DNA of 64,000 nucleotides, from the NCBI GenBank assembly GCA_963556495.2, contig OY747701.1, positions 39,406,501 to 39,470,500 on the forward strand, given 5' to 3'. This document shows positions 9,701-19,679 of this stretch, piece by piece. This stretch comes from Valencia hispanica. Lineage: Eukaryota; Chordata; Actinopteri; Cyprinodontiformes; Valenciidae. A model generated the notes under the pieces. It ran no database searches and was not told the DNA's origin. It was given only the letters and a program-made list of their open reading frames with translations. Position numbers and translations under genes: made by a program. Position 1 is the first letter of the stretch. The number at the start of each line of letters is the position of its first letter.

Positions 9701-12700
9701 GGGGCAGCAAAAATCTAGTTTTATATGTTTAAGTCCTGGAAGATCAAGATTATTCTTAATATGTGGAGATTGCTGATGCGCTGACGTGATACACCATAGA
9801 TGATAACATTTCCAAGTTTTAGGGAACAATTCATTGATTTAAAAAAAAATTATTATTGTTGCTGAAACATCCGGCTGATGGAAACCTCCCTTCCTGTTAT
9901 GGGAATGAAGCAACAAACTGATCTGCAGTATGAGCCCTCCTGATGGAAAGATATGCTGCCAGAGCTTTGCTGGTTATTTCCAGGTCACAGTTTCTGACAT
10001 ATAGGGTTTAGACTCTTCCATTAAAGTTCCCACCAATTGGAACTGTGCACACTTATATGAAATAGTTCTTTAAAATGTTCCTCTTCAGGAAATGCTTGAT
10101 TTATAGATGGCCTTTTACTTTGTAACTTTATTCTTGCCATATATGACTTTATTTCCCTTTGGAAACCAGTGTTTAATAGTGAAAAACATTTTAGAGCAAT
10201 AGCAACGATTATGGTAAAGATAAATTACACCCTTTTTATTTCTAGGTTTTTACCTATCCAGATATTTGGCTGTCCTTAGTTCTTACAGATCTTTCTATTT
10301 TTGCTTCATCTTTAATTTGTAAAAAATGACATGATTGAATCTGTGATGGGGTTTTTTGTACTCTTGGGGTTACATTTTATTTACTTCAGAATCTTCTAAA
10401 TACCAGATTATTCATATCCTGAGACTCTGGAATTGACAGGTGAACTGTTTTACTACACTTTATGATGACAGTGTATACATTTACTTTACACCTCCCAGCT
10501 TTTTGCAGCAGTGAACTACAAAAACGTTTTAAGCAAAAAGTGGGCTCTGGTGCTGTCATCGTCTTTACCTCTGAAAACCCTAGATGCTCATTTTTAAAAA
10601 AGGATGTACGTTTTTCATTCAAAGTTTGGAAAAGCAAAATTTCAAACTGTAACCAGAGAAGTATAAAAAACATTAGCTAATGTAAAAAGGAAAGGTTGAC
10701 TAAGTTTTTATTGTTTATTTATGCTACTTGAATTATTCAATATTGGTAAAACTGATATTAAATATCCAGATGCCCAAAATAGTTAGAGAAACCGCAGACT
10801 TGCACTGGGTTTCAGAATTTTTCCACAAGTGTGTTTGTTGCTAAACTTCACAAAATATTAGAAACAAAACAATCACTTTGTACATTAAAGTCATCTCACG
10901 ACTGACTTGGATTTCATATTAAGCCATTGTCCTGTGAACTCAAAAAAATAATCACAAAATTGAACCAACACAGCATTCACATCCAGAGTTTGACCCAATC
11001 AATATTCTGTATTCAAAGCAAAACTAATTCATTTATAAGTAAGCTAAATAAGATTAAGTGGAGCATTGACAAGTCTTTTACAAACTCTCTCACAAAACTT
11101 TTAAAGCTTAACTTTCAATATGGTCACGCCCCCCTTCATGTTTTATGCCACCTGTGTGGTTAGGAATTTGGTTTGACTAGACAGGCCCTCTGAGGCCATT
11201 TTGGAGTGGCCTGAAGAAAACATGGTTAATGTAGGTTAGAGTTCACACCCAGAAATGGCAGGCCTCTCTTCACAGTTTATAAGCTTATCATCTAATAGGC
11301 TCTGTATGTGGTTTTATGCTATATTCAGTGTTAAATTATTAGTAGAGCCCTGGGTTTTTTAAATATATTTAAATTTTATATTTTAGTCCAGCTAAGCAAA
11401 GGATATTGCAGGCTGGAGTATTGGTCTTTTTTCTGGTTTTAAAACTATCTCAAATATACGGAAGAGGATTAGGGCCACTGAAGAAAAAAAATAGAATTCT
11501 GAGAAAAAAGTCAGAATTCTGACTTTAATCTCAGAATTCTGACTTTATTCTCAGAATTCTGACTTTAATCCCAGAATTCTGACTTTATTCTCACAATTCT
11601 GACTTTAATCTCAGAATTCTGACTTTATTCTCAGAATTCTGACTTTAATCTCAGAATTCTGACTTTATTCTCAGAATTCTGACTTTAATCTCAGAATTCT
11701 GACTTTATTCTCAGAATTCTGACTTTTTTCAGAAACCTAAAACGAACAAATTTTTTTACTTCTGACTTTATTCTCAGAATTCTGACTTTAATCTCAGAAT
11801 TCTGACTTTAATCTCAGAATTCTGACTTTTTTCAGAAACCTAAAACAAAATATTTTTTTTACAAAGGATTTTTTTTCATTTCCAAAAAAAAGTCAGAATT
11901 CTGAGATTAAAGTCAGAATTCTGAGAATAAAGTCAGAATTCTGAGATTAAAGTCAGAATTCTGAGATTAAAGTCAGAATTCTGAGAATAAAGTCAGAAGT
12001 AAAAAAATTTGTTCGTTTTAGGTTTCTGAAAAAAGTCAGAATTCTGAGAATAAAGTCAGAATTCTGAGATTAAAGTCAGAATTCTGAGAATAAAGTCAGA
12101 ATTCTGAGATTAAAGTCAGAATTCTGAGAATAAAGTCAGAATTCTGAGATTAAAGTCAGAATTGTGAGAATAAAGTCAGAATTCTGGGATTAAAGTCAGA
12201 ATTCTGAGAATAAAGTCAGAATTCTGAGATTAAAGTCAGAATTCTGACTTTTTTGGAAATGAAAAAAAAAATCCTTTGTAAAAAATTTGGTTTGTTTTAG
12301 GTTTCTGAAAAAAGACAGAATTCTGAGAAAAAAGTCAGAATTCTGAGAATAAAGTCAGAATTCTGAGATTAAAGTCAGAATTCTGACTTTTTTTTGGAAA
12401 TGAAAAAAAAATCCTTTGTAAAAAATTTGGTTTGTTTTAGGTTTCTGAAAAAAATCAGAATTCTGAGAAAAAAGTCAGAATTCTGACTTTAATCTCAGAA
12501 TTCTGACTTTTTTCTCAGAATTCTAATTTTTTTTCTTCAGTGGCCCTAATCCTCTTCCGTACAAATAGCAGAGAAAGGTTAACTTTTTTTTTAGCTTCTG
12601 GAAGATACAGTGGGTACGGAAAGTATTCAGGCCCCTTTAAATTTGTCACTCTTTGTTTCATTGCTGCCATTTGCTATAATCAAAAAAGTTCATTTTATTT

Positions 12701-15700
12701 CTCATTACTGTACACTCAGCACCCCATCTTGACAGAAAAAACAGAAATGTAGAAATTTTTGTAAATTTATTAAAAAAGAAAAACTGAAATATCACATGAT
12801 CATCAGTAATCAGACCCTTTGCTAAGTATTTAGTAGAAGCACCCTTTTGAGGTAGTACAGCCATGAGTCTTCTTGGGACTGATGCAACAAGTCTGGATTT
12901 GGGGATCCTCTGCCATTCTTTCTTGCAGATCCTCTCCAGTTCTGTCAGATTAGATGGTGAATGTTGGTGGACAGTCATTTTCTCTCCAGAGATGCTCAAT
13001 TCGGTTTAGGTCAGGGCTCTGGCTGGGCCAGTCAAGAACGGTCACAGAGTTGTTCCGAAGCCACTCCTTTGTTATTTTAGCTGTGTGCTTAGGGTCATTG
13101 TCCTGTTGAAAGGTGAACCTTTGGCCCAGTCTGAGGTCCTGAGCACTCTGGAAGAGATTTTCTTCCAGGATATCTCTGTACTTGGCAGCATTCATCTTTC
13201 CTTCAATTGCAACCAATCGTCCTGTCACTGCAGCTGAAAAACACCCCCACAACATGATGCTCCCAGCACCATGTTTCACTGTAGGGATTGTATTGGGCAG
13301 GTGCTGAACAGTGCCTGGTTTTCTCCACACATACCGCTTAGAATTAACCCCAAAAAGTTCAGTCTTGGTCTCATCAGACCAGAGAATCTTATTTCTCATA
13401 GTCTGGGAATCCACATGTTTTTTTTGGCAAACTCTATGCGGGCTTTCATATGTCTTGCACTGAGGAGAGGCTTCCGTCGGGCCTCTCCCCCATAAAGCCC
13501 CGACTGGTGGAGGGCTGCAGTGATAGTTGACTTTGTGGAACTTTCTCCCATCTCCCTACTGCATCTCTGGAGCTCAGCCACAGTGACCTTTGGGTTCTTC
13601 TTTACCTCTCTCACCAAGGTTCTTCTCCCATGATTGCTCCGTTTGGCTGGACGCCCATGTCTGGGAAGAATTCTGGTTGTCCCAAACTTCTTCCATTTGA
13701 GGATTATAGAGGCCACTGTGCTCTTAGGAACCTTGAGTGCTGCAGAGATCTTTTGTAACCATGGCCAGATCTCTGCCTTGCCACAATTCTGTCTGAGCTC
13801 CTTGGACAGTTCCTTCGACCTCATGATTCTCATTTGCTCTGACATGCACTGTGAGATGTAGGGTCTTATATGGACAGGTGTGTGCCTTTCCTAATCAAGT
13901 CCAATCAGTTTAATTAAACACAGCTGGACTCCAATGAAGGAGCATAACCATCTCAATGAGGATCAGAAGAAATGGACAGCATGTGAGTTAAATATGACTG
14001 TCACTGCAGAGTGTCTGAGTACTTAAACTACTCACAATAAGTTAGATGTATTGTGAGAAACTCAGTGTGTGTCATACATATGGTGTTTGTTTCACTACAG
14101 AGATTTTTGGGATAGGGATGCCATTGTATTGGGGGGATAGACACATATTGGGGCCAACACCAAAAAATACTAAAGACAACCCTTTTCAATGTGGCATCAA
14201 TTTCAATATTCTGTGGGTTTATAAAGCTGGTATTGTCAGTAAGTCATTCCAACTTTATCCTTCAAACAGCCATGAACACACGACGTCACTTAACAGACGA
14301 GCAGCGCCACCTGGTCATAGCGCGCCTTCAAGTTTGAAGAGTCATCAGCAAACTTGCATCAAGACACAGAACTACTGGCAGAGTTCTTGACAGACCCAGG
14401 AGTGGAGCCCCACGAGTGATAGACCGCAACGATGACCAGTACCTAAGGACCGATGCACTCAGACAACATCATGCAACTGCCGCACAGCTGCAGCCCTGTT
14501 TACGAGATGTGAGGGGTACCAGGGTTTCCAGACAAACCATTTGCAACCGACTCCAGCGCTTTGGCTTGAATGCCAGACGACTGTTGCAGGTGATTCCACT
14601 GACAACAAGACACCGCCCTGAACGTTTGCAGTGGGCACAAGACCATGTGACCTGGACAATGCAGCAGTGGTCTACCGTCCTGTTCAGTGACGAGTGTCGG
14701 GTCACCTTGCACAGAAATGACGGTCGTCAGCATTGCTGGAGAAGGCGAGGTGAGCGATATGCCCAGGTCTACATGGTCCCCAGGGTTAGCTTTGGTGGAG
14801 GAGGTGTAACAGTCTGGGCAGGCATCACCAGCGCAAAACTGATTTGGTTATTGTATATGGCTCAGTCACTGTACGTTCTTTCCTCAGAGACATCATAGAA
14901 CCCATCATCATCCCCCAATTCCGCCAGCACACCCCCAACTTTCTGTTCATGGATGATAATGCTCCACCACATCGTGCCAGAATTGTCACAGCTCGACTCC
15001 AGGAAGTCGGAGTGCCTCATATGGTATGGCCAGCAATGTCCCCTGACCTGAACGCCATAGATCACGTTTGGGACCAGCTGAACCAGAGACTGGATAATCG
15101 TACCCCACCCCCACATCCTGACCTGGCAGAACTGTGTGTAGCATTTGTGGAAGTGTGCAACGCATTGCCTCAGGGCAACATCATGAGGCTAGTGAGAAAC
15201 ATGAGACGTCGCTGTCAAGGTGTCATTGCGTCAAATGGTGGAAACTCACGCTACTGACATTGTCAATTTGTGTTATTTGGTGCTACCCTTGTTATTGCCT
15301 ACATTTTTGGGGTAATAAATATCACACTAATGAAAATGGTGTTTCTTCTGATTCGTTATTAGTAATATCAAAGGATACTTTTACTTATTTCATTAAAATT
15401 CAGACCAAATAGGAATAGCATTATGTAAATAACAATATCCCTAACTTATTGTCAGTAGCTCAAAATGGTGCTTCCACTCAATACTGAGCAAAGGGTCTGA
15501 TTACTTATGTGATATTTCAGTTTTTAATTTTTAATAAATTTGCAAAAGTTTCTACATTTCAGTTTTTTTCTCTCAAGATGGGGTGCTGAGTGTATATTAA
15601 TGAGAAATAAAATGAACTTTTTTGATTATAGCAAATGGCAGCAATGAAACAAAGAGTCACAAATTTAAAGGGGTCTGAATACTTTCTGTACCCACTGTAA

Positions 15701-16201
15701 TTGTGCAACCTTATTTTTTTGTTCGTGATGTAGGGTAATATTTTTTGTGTAGCCAGATGTGGTATTATTTGGGTCAGCTGGTATCTGTTGCAATATCAAT
15801 AAGGGTCCTCAATGTTGTGCAGGTGTGCGGAGCGGTGTCACGTCGTGCAGCTCAGCTGTGTGGGGCAGGAATGGCGGCAGTGGCGGATAAGATCAGAGAA
15901 GACCGAGGACTTGACCATCTGAGTATCACTGTGGGGGTAGACGGGGCCCTGTATAAACTGCATCCACAGTGAGTTATCTCTGTTACTGCTGTTGTGTGAA
16001 TCATGCATTAATCGGTTCCTCAAACTGCCTCCTCAATACTTTCTTTTCTCTGCTCCCGCTTGTAGTTTCTCTCAGGTCCTACAAGAGACTGTGAGAGATA
16101 TGGCTCCTCAGTGCAATGTGACCTTCCTGCCGTCAGAGGAAGGCAGCGGGAAAGGTGCAGCGCTCATCGCAGCCGTGGTCCAACAGAAGCTGGAGATGTG
16201 A
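1..16201 (+). CDS. hkdc1: hkdc1, hexokinase domain containing 1 (5'-truncated by window; C-terminal 694 codons)
   Basis: Tandem-domain hexokinase that uses ATP to phosphorylate glucose. Coding exons: 1-141, 257-412, 485-718, 1351-1492, 1612-1765, 2001-2140, 2304-2423, 2556-2651, 8036-8135, 8400-8515, 8596-8756, 8907-9062, 9154-9241, 15823-15968, 16066-16201 (stop TGA). All introns are GT-AG and phases agree; position 1 is the last base of a codon. The window opens in the N-half at the glucose-binding NTEW motif and runs through the whole C-half: LDLGGTNFR phosphate loop, VNDTVGTM with the catalytic Asp, [18 protein letters not shown] and GSGKGAAL. Called hkdc1 rather than hk2 because it lies directly upstream of hk1 on the same strand, as in other vertebrates, and its C-half reads MCINTEWGG as I recall for HKDC1. 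Odd points: a 31-residue acidic insertion, an unusual exon-10 intron, and two introns swollen by transposons. Confidence 0.88.
719..1350. other. hkdc1 intron with Tc1 transposase remnant
   Basis: Intron of 632 bp. About 1130-1320 resembles, on the minus strand, the middle of a fish Tc1-like transposase: the stretch from the GTCCTGCTAGAAGGTGAACC portion to the ATGATGCTGCC...CCATG portion matches the same part of the better-preserved copy at 12608-15697. It is too decayed to code. Nothing is recognised in 719-1130. Confidence 0.55.
1351..1765 (+). CDS. hkdc1: hkdc1 linker exon 10, split in two (1351-1492 and 1612-1765)
   Basis: Encodes the end of the N-half ([16 protein letters not shown]) and the linker helix leading into the C-half (MLPSYV, TPDGT). 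It is one 305-nt exon in mammals; here it is 142 + 154 = 296 nt, three codons shorter, with a phase-0 intron of 119 bp after SQRRK. In hk1 the corresponding exon is also split, but 17 codons further on. The SGSGKG loop seen in other halves reads SGSSKG here (Ser codon at 1433-1435), a possible sign of relaxed constraint in the N-half. Confidence 0.9.
2001..2651 (+). CDS. hkdc1: hkdc1 C-half exons 11-13
   Basis: Exons 2001-2140 (140 nt, against 149 in hk1; three codons missing just before the YHKIY strand), 2304-2423 (120 nt) and 2556-2651 (96 nt). They encode the ATP phosphate loop LDLGGTNFR, the IMQGTGEE turn, the LFDHLA helix, the glucose-contact FTFSFPC strand and the SWTKGFKA segment. Donors are GTAAGA, GTGGGT and GTGAGT; acceptors are GCAG, TCAG and GTAG. 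Confidence 0.92.
3193..6413 (-). mobile_element. 3.2 kb GC-rich retroposed insert, apparently non-coding, minus orientation
   Basis: Flanked by an exact 16-bp direct repeat, TTCTGAAGAGCTTTAT (3177-3192 and 6414-6429), the type made by LINE target-primed reverse transcription. A T-run at about 3194-3203 next to the left copy is the reverse complement of a short poly-A tail, so the insert reads right to left. Its 5' two-thirds (about 3840-6400) are strikingly GC-rich, with C-runs at 5740-5780; the 3' part (3360-3620) is purine-rich on + and contains the AATAAA signal on minus. Long open frames occur on both strands but look like GC-skew artefacts: Pro/Gly/Arg/Trp-rich, overlapping, with no reverse-transcriptase or endonuclease motif. 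Best read as a non-autonomous retroelement or a retrocopy of a long non-coding RNA. Confidence 0.6.
5735..5785. repeat. poly-C / C-rich simple repeat
   Basis: Cytosine homopolymer runs broken by single A or G within the GC-rich insert. A likely assembly or sequencing weak spot. Confidence 0.9.
7040..7980. mobile_element. degenerate Tc1-like transposon
   Basis: The right part (about 7860-7950) is the characteristic decayed Tc1 end sentence (ACTTTGTGTTAATCGGTCATA, then TGTAATGTGTCATAATTT). The body around 7210-7250 and 7400-7680 resembles transposase reverse complement, with no open frame. Boundaries are approximate. Confidence 0.45.
8036..9062 (+). CDS. hkdc1: hkdc1 catalytic exons 14-16, with acidic insertion exon pair
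   Basis: Exon 14 (8036-8135, 100 nt) carries VNDTVGTM with the catalytic Asp. Mammalian exon 15 (184 nt) appears as 8400-8515 plus 8596-8756, 277 nt in all. The extra 93 nt give 31 residues between the EELKNIE helix and MCINTEW, including five consecutive Glu and many Lys, Ser and Thr. The 80-bp intron between them is GT-AG, phase 0, and carries an in-frame TAA, so it has to be spliced out. Exon 16 (8907-9062, 156 nt) is ordinary. The insertion replaces a loop of about eight residues (VEGDEGR in paralogues) just before the glucose-binding Glu. Confidence 0.88.
9154..16201 (+). CDS. hkdc1: hkdc1 terminal exons 17a, 17b and 18
   Basis: 9154-9241 (88 nt), 15823-15968 (146 nt) and 16066-16201 (136 nt including TGA). 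They encode [13 protein letters not shown] then [12 protein letters not shown], the [12 protein letters not shown] strand and the GSGKGAAL loop, ending in KLEM. The 88/146 split is a phase-0 intron after KE, at the same place as in both halves of hk1. The intron between 9241 and 15823 has grown to 6.6 kb by insertion of a foldback element and two nested Tc1 elements. Confidence 0.9.
9242..11456. other. hkdc1 intron 17a, left part, nothing recognised
   Basis: AT-rich intronic sequence. No exon-like frame, terminal repeat or tail was recognised in these 2.2 kb. Confidence 0.5.
11457..12561. mobile_element. 1.1 kb foldback element made of GAATTC-bearing 20-bp repeats
   Basis: Perfect terminal inverted repeats start TACGGAAGAGGATTAGGG and run through GGCCACTGAAGAAAA; they are flanked by a 6-bp direct repeat CAAATA (11451-11456 and 12562-12567). 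The interior is almost wholly tandem units of 20 bp, GACTTTAATCTCAGAATTCT and a TTATT variant, in one orientation from about 11510 to 11830 and in the opposite orientation from about 11890 to 12380. Two spacers containing CAGAAACCTAAAAC recur as inverted copies. The two arms can pair into a very long hairpin. No coding frame, so it must be moved by another element's transposase. It lies in an intron of hkdc1, so the hairpin would be transcribed. Confidence 0.8.
12900..13845 (-). pseudogene. Tc1-like transposase, two frameshifts
   Basis: Starts at 13845 with [18 protein letters not shown], followed by a paired-type helix-turn-helix region. The catalytic triad is visible: Asp in [13 protein letters not shown], Asp in [11 protein letters not shown], Glu in LNRIEHLW (DD34E type). 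The frame breaks at an eight-A run (minus strand) at about 13418-13425, and again at about 12985 just after EHLWR, where a few bases appear lost and the remainder ([16 protein letters not shown]) continues in another frame. It would have acted as the cut-and-paste enzyme for elements with these ends; this copy is dead. Confidence 0.85.
14025..15462 (+). mobile_element. second Tc1-like transposon nested in the first
   Basis: Inverted ends: ACTCACAATAAGTTAG at about 14030-14045 and the complement of ACTGACAATAAGTTAG at about 15441-15456. Removing it rejoins the outer element's sequence around AGTGTCTGAGTACTTA and AAAGGGTCTGATTACTTA. The exact edges are uncertain by several bases. It belongs to a different Tc1 lineage from its host, because the transposases differ strongly. 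Confidence 0.75.
14272..15257 (+). pseudogene. Tc1-like transposase of a second lineage, disabled
   Basis: Begins ATG at 14272 ([15 protein letters not shown]). An in-frame TGA sits at 14335-14337 (codon 22), and a frameshift falls at about 14840-14870, between WAGITSA and [13 protein letters not shown]. The core motifs are [26 protein letters not shown] and [14 protein letters not shown]. The third acidic position is Asp (GAT) where Tc1 relatives have Glu, with the usual 34-residue spacing. Ends NSRY then TGA at 15255-15257. Confidence 0.82.
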
Positions 16202-16597
16202 CTGTACATGACTGAAAATAATAACACTTCCTCTGTTGGTCTCACGTTGGTCTTTCAAAGCCAGAGGTTTTAAGGTGTTTTGTCTGAAACAACCCAGAAG
16301 AGGGAAGAACTGCAAATGGAAAATAACTTTCTGGGTGTTTAAAGAACTAGACCTAACTTAGTGGATTTCTAGATATAAGTGTGACTGTCTGTATTAACTT
16401 TTAGGACATTAGGGGACCTTATTTACAGTAAGCAGTTTCCGATCCAGATGGCCAGCATCCCCAGCCCCAGGTTAGATTCATATTTGCATTTCCTGAAACT
16501 TGTGTTGCGGATCAGATACAAACTATTTCTGTTTACTTCCTTACAAGTTGGCCTGCTTATGGTTTAACATTAAGTCTTTATTTGTAATGAACATGTA
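16202..16597 (+). other. hkdc1: hkdc1 3' UTR and downstream
   Basis: Follows the hkdc1 stop. No canonical AATAAA is seen close to the stop. The first AATAAA hexamers are at 17476-17481 and 17569-17574, in or just after a Tc1 remnant, so the true 3' end is undecided. Confidence 0.4.
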
Positions 16598-17545
16598 GTG
16601 CTTGCAAGAGTATTCCTTCTTCTTGATGTTTTTCTCTTTTTGTCACATTACAACTGCTATCGATAATGATAAAATCCTAAATCAATAGGATTTTGTTATA
16701 GAAGAAAACAAATTAGTGCATAATGGTAAAGTTGAAGGAAGAGGACACATTGTTTCTAAAGATTCCCAAATACAAATCTGAATTGTGTGATGTGCATTTG
16801 TTTTCGGCCTCCTTTGGTTAGTGTGTTGTATGTCTCTACCAGCTTTACACATCTAAAGACACACGTTCCAGACGCACCTAAAATAGGATGGAGAATGTAT
16901 ATAAACATCAGTTTTAAAATTTCACAAAGATTCTCAAATGGATTTTGATCTGGACTTTGTGTAGGCCCTTGTAATGTTTTTGTCCTAAACCTTCTATTGT
17001 AGTTCTAGCTGTATGTTGGGTTGTTGTTCTATTGGAAGGTGAACCTAAGCACCAGTCTCCAGTACTTTGCAGCCTCTGGGCGGGTTTCACCTGATCAGAG
17101 GACAACTTAAGGTAATTGTTTTTTAATCAAAACCGGCATTAAACTTCACTTCTTCATCCCTGGCCCTTCTGCAGAGTTCATTGTTCTTCAGTATGCTTTT
17201 TGTTATCTTATTTTCTCTAACAAACCTCTGATGCTTTCATAGGACACCTGAGATAAATCACACAAAGTGAGTTAATTAGTTGACTTGTGAAGCCCATTTG
17301 TTGCACTGGATTTTATCGATGCTTTTCAGATTAGAGAGGGCTACATATATATGCAAACCACACATTTGTGATTTTTAGTTGTAAAAATGTATGAGAACCA
17401 TGTAATATTTCCTTCCTCTTCAAATTTATCCAACACTTTTATATTGGTCTGTCACATAAAAGTCCAACAAAATTAAATAAAGCTGTTGATAACTTGACAA
17501 AATGTGGAAAGAATCTGAGGGTATGCATTCCTTTGCAGTGTATAT
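16598..17545 (-). mobile_element. degenerate Tc1-like transposon
   Basis: Starts AGTGCTTGCAAGAGTATTCC after a TA and ends near ATTCCTTTGCAGTG before TA, inverted imperfect ends. The interior at 16960-17100 holds the minus-strand transposase remnant (GTTGTTCTATTGGAAGGTGA, ACCTGATCAGAGGACAAC). Too mutated to code. Confidence 0.65.
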
Positions 17546-17554
17546 ACAGCACTG

Positions 17555-19650
17555 TACATTTGCCTGTGAATAAAATTTTGTTTTGAACTTTTATTTGGGT
17601 CCTCTGTTTCTCAAACCAAAGCTGTCTACTCTCTAATCATTAGAGTGGTGTGGGAAATGTGTCAAAGCCACAGCTGTTCTGCCACATGCCTCTGTTAGCT
17701 GTGCACTGATTAGACTCTCCGCTTTCCTGATATGAGAGTTTGGGGGGCTGGTTTTACAAGGGGGGGAGGGTACACAAAGATTTACATGCTTTCTAAGGTT
17801 AGCATTCCCTGTGAGAATGAGTAAACATATGAACAGCTTTCATGAGTATGGTATAATTTATTACAGAATTTCAGAAGCTCAACACCTGGTTGGAGAGTCA
17901 GTTTTAACATTAGGAACAGGTGGTGACTTCCAATTAATAAGTAATCAGGTAGGAAGCTAAATAGGGCAAAATGTTATTGGACAACCTACAATAAAAATTG
18001 TTCTCAATAAAGTTAAATATTACAATTTAACTTTTTCTGGTGCGCATTAATGTAATCATAGAGTAAATCTGGAGAAACAATAAAACCTACGTAACTGAAT
18101 GTCTACTAAAGTTCTGGTTATGTGACTATGTTTGTGAATGTGTGTGTATGTGGGTGGGGGGGTGGGGGGTTAGTCAGCAGTATGTCAGCACGGATGAGGA
18201 CCAGAAGGAGGAAAGGAATCCTGCCGACCACATTTCTCAACAATAACAACAACAAACACTCTGTTCAGTCTTTCTTGGCTGATTCTCAGTCTGTTTGACC
18301 ATCAGTCTATGTTGTAATGGATACACAGAGCTGAAAACAAAACATTAAATCACATGTAATTTCATACACTTGATCTAAGATGTAAACTAAGAAGTTCGGC
18401 TTAATATCTATTTGTGTTTACATGCTGTATTGTGATGTAAGTATGCAGATATGATCATACTGCTGTTGTGTTTGAGTATTCAAGTTCTAATCCACACACC
18501 CACTGAAAGATTAAAAGTTTGCTGAAAATAGAGTGTCTGTTCGGGTAAAAACCATAGAAAATCTAGCACACTAAAACACAGTTTGAGAGAAAAGAATAAA
18601 ATAGGAATGTCAGAAGGAAAAGTAACAGTGGTTAATCTGTTAGGAATTAAAATGTTAGAGTGTTACCAGATGGGGGCGACGTCACACCTGGTAATCCCAC
18701 GATGTCCTGACCTAGTATCTCTGCTGAATCACACAGGCAATGACGCTGCAAATATGCTGCACAGCAGGAAAACACAGCAGGATCATTGAGACCAGAGCTC
18801 CTGCACTCCCCCCACACACTCATTTAGCTCCATCTCATAAATATTTCACCTCCAACTTTAGGATTTTTCGTCTGCTGATCAAGCCTCAGTTCTCCCAGAT
18901 TCTCTCTGATCAGACATTCTTTAGATAGCAAGGTGTCTAAGCCCCTTTGTGTATGCATTTTTCCTTTTGTGTGCAGAAGAATGCGAGCATGTGTCTTTGT
19001 GTCCTATTCGAACCAACAATAAGAGCTTTGACACACACGCATGCACGTACAAACAGACATGGTGTCCAGTAGATGGGCAGAACTGAGCGGCTGGTTCCCC
19101 CCCGGTCATATGATGGATGGAGAACTGGACATACGACTATAAAATACACACAGGCTTTAATTTTTATTTTAGAATACTTTTCTTCAGGGATAAAATAATT
19201 TTGAAGTATTGTGTTGAATCCGTCTGTGAGGTGGACAGTGAATGAGTGAGACACCACAATGGACCAAAACATCACTGTGATAGCTGGACAGTTACTCTGC
19301 TGGATCATGGAAAACGTCTCAGGGAAGGTATAGTAAATGGAAAGAGTTAGTCAAAATAAAGAAGAAAAGGAATTTAAAAAAACACAACTGTTAAATGTTA
19401 TTGTGTTGTCTTTCAATTTTACCTTAGAAGGCATCGTCTTATTGTCTGCAGATGGTTTTTGGCTGTCTTTCAAGTACCAGCTAAAATGTAATAATTTTTT
19501 TTTAAATTTTTAGATGGTATTCATCTGGTGCTAAACAATTGAAAGAAATTCCAAGAAACAAGGTTTCCAGTGTTCTCTAATTGGTAACAAGCAACTGAAA
19601 TACCCAGCAAGTTCTTATTTGGACAATTTTTGATCAGAAGAAGCCCTCTT
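17555..19650. other. intergenic, nothing recognised
   Basis: Between the Tc1 remnant and the palindrome region. Contains a G-rich tract at about 18150-18172, but no coding frame or element was recognised. Confidence 0.4.
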
Positions 19651-19679
19651 CCTAATTTTCCCAGTTTAGTTTATTGTCT

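Larger units (their letters stand above)
12608..15697 (-). mobile_element. Tc1-like transposon with TA target duplication (interrupted)
   Basis: The terminal inverted repeats begin CAGTGGGTACGGAAAGTATT at 12608 and end with the complement at 15697, each flanked by TA (12606-12607 and 15698-15699). The inverted similarity extends over about 170 bp (12608-12780 against 15525-15697). The transposase lies on the minus strand at about 12900-13845. A different Tc1-like element is inserted near its right arm at about 14025-15462. Situated in the large hkdc1 intron. Confidence 0.88.

Noticed and set aside
10386..10680. Open frames of 72-95 codons on both strands in the hkdc1 intron
   Set aside because: Low-complexity, unrecognised, intronic and overlapping each other.
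11500..12500. Regularly spaced 20-bp repeats resembling a CRISPR array
   Set aside because: No distinct spacers; repeats are contiguous and inverted halfway, in a vertebrate intron with transposon ends and a target duplication.
17461..17580. AATAAA hexamers as the hkdc1 poly-A signal
   Set aside because: More than 1.2 kb past the stop and within or beside a Tc1 remnant; kept only as a possibility.
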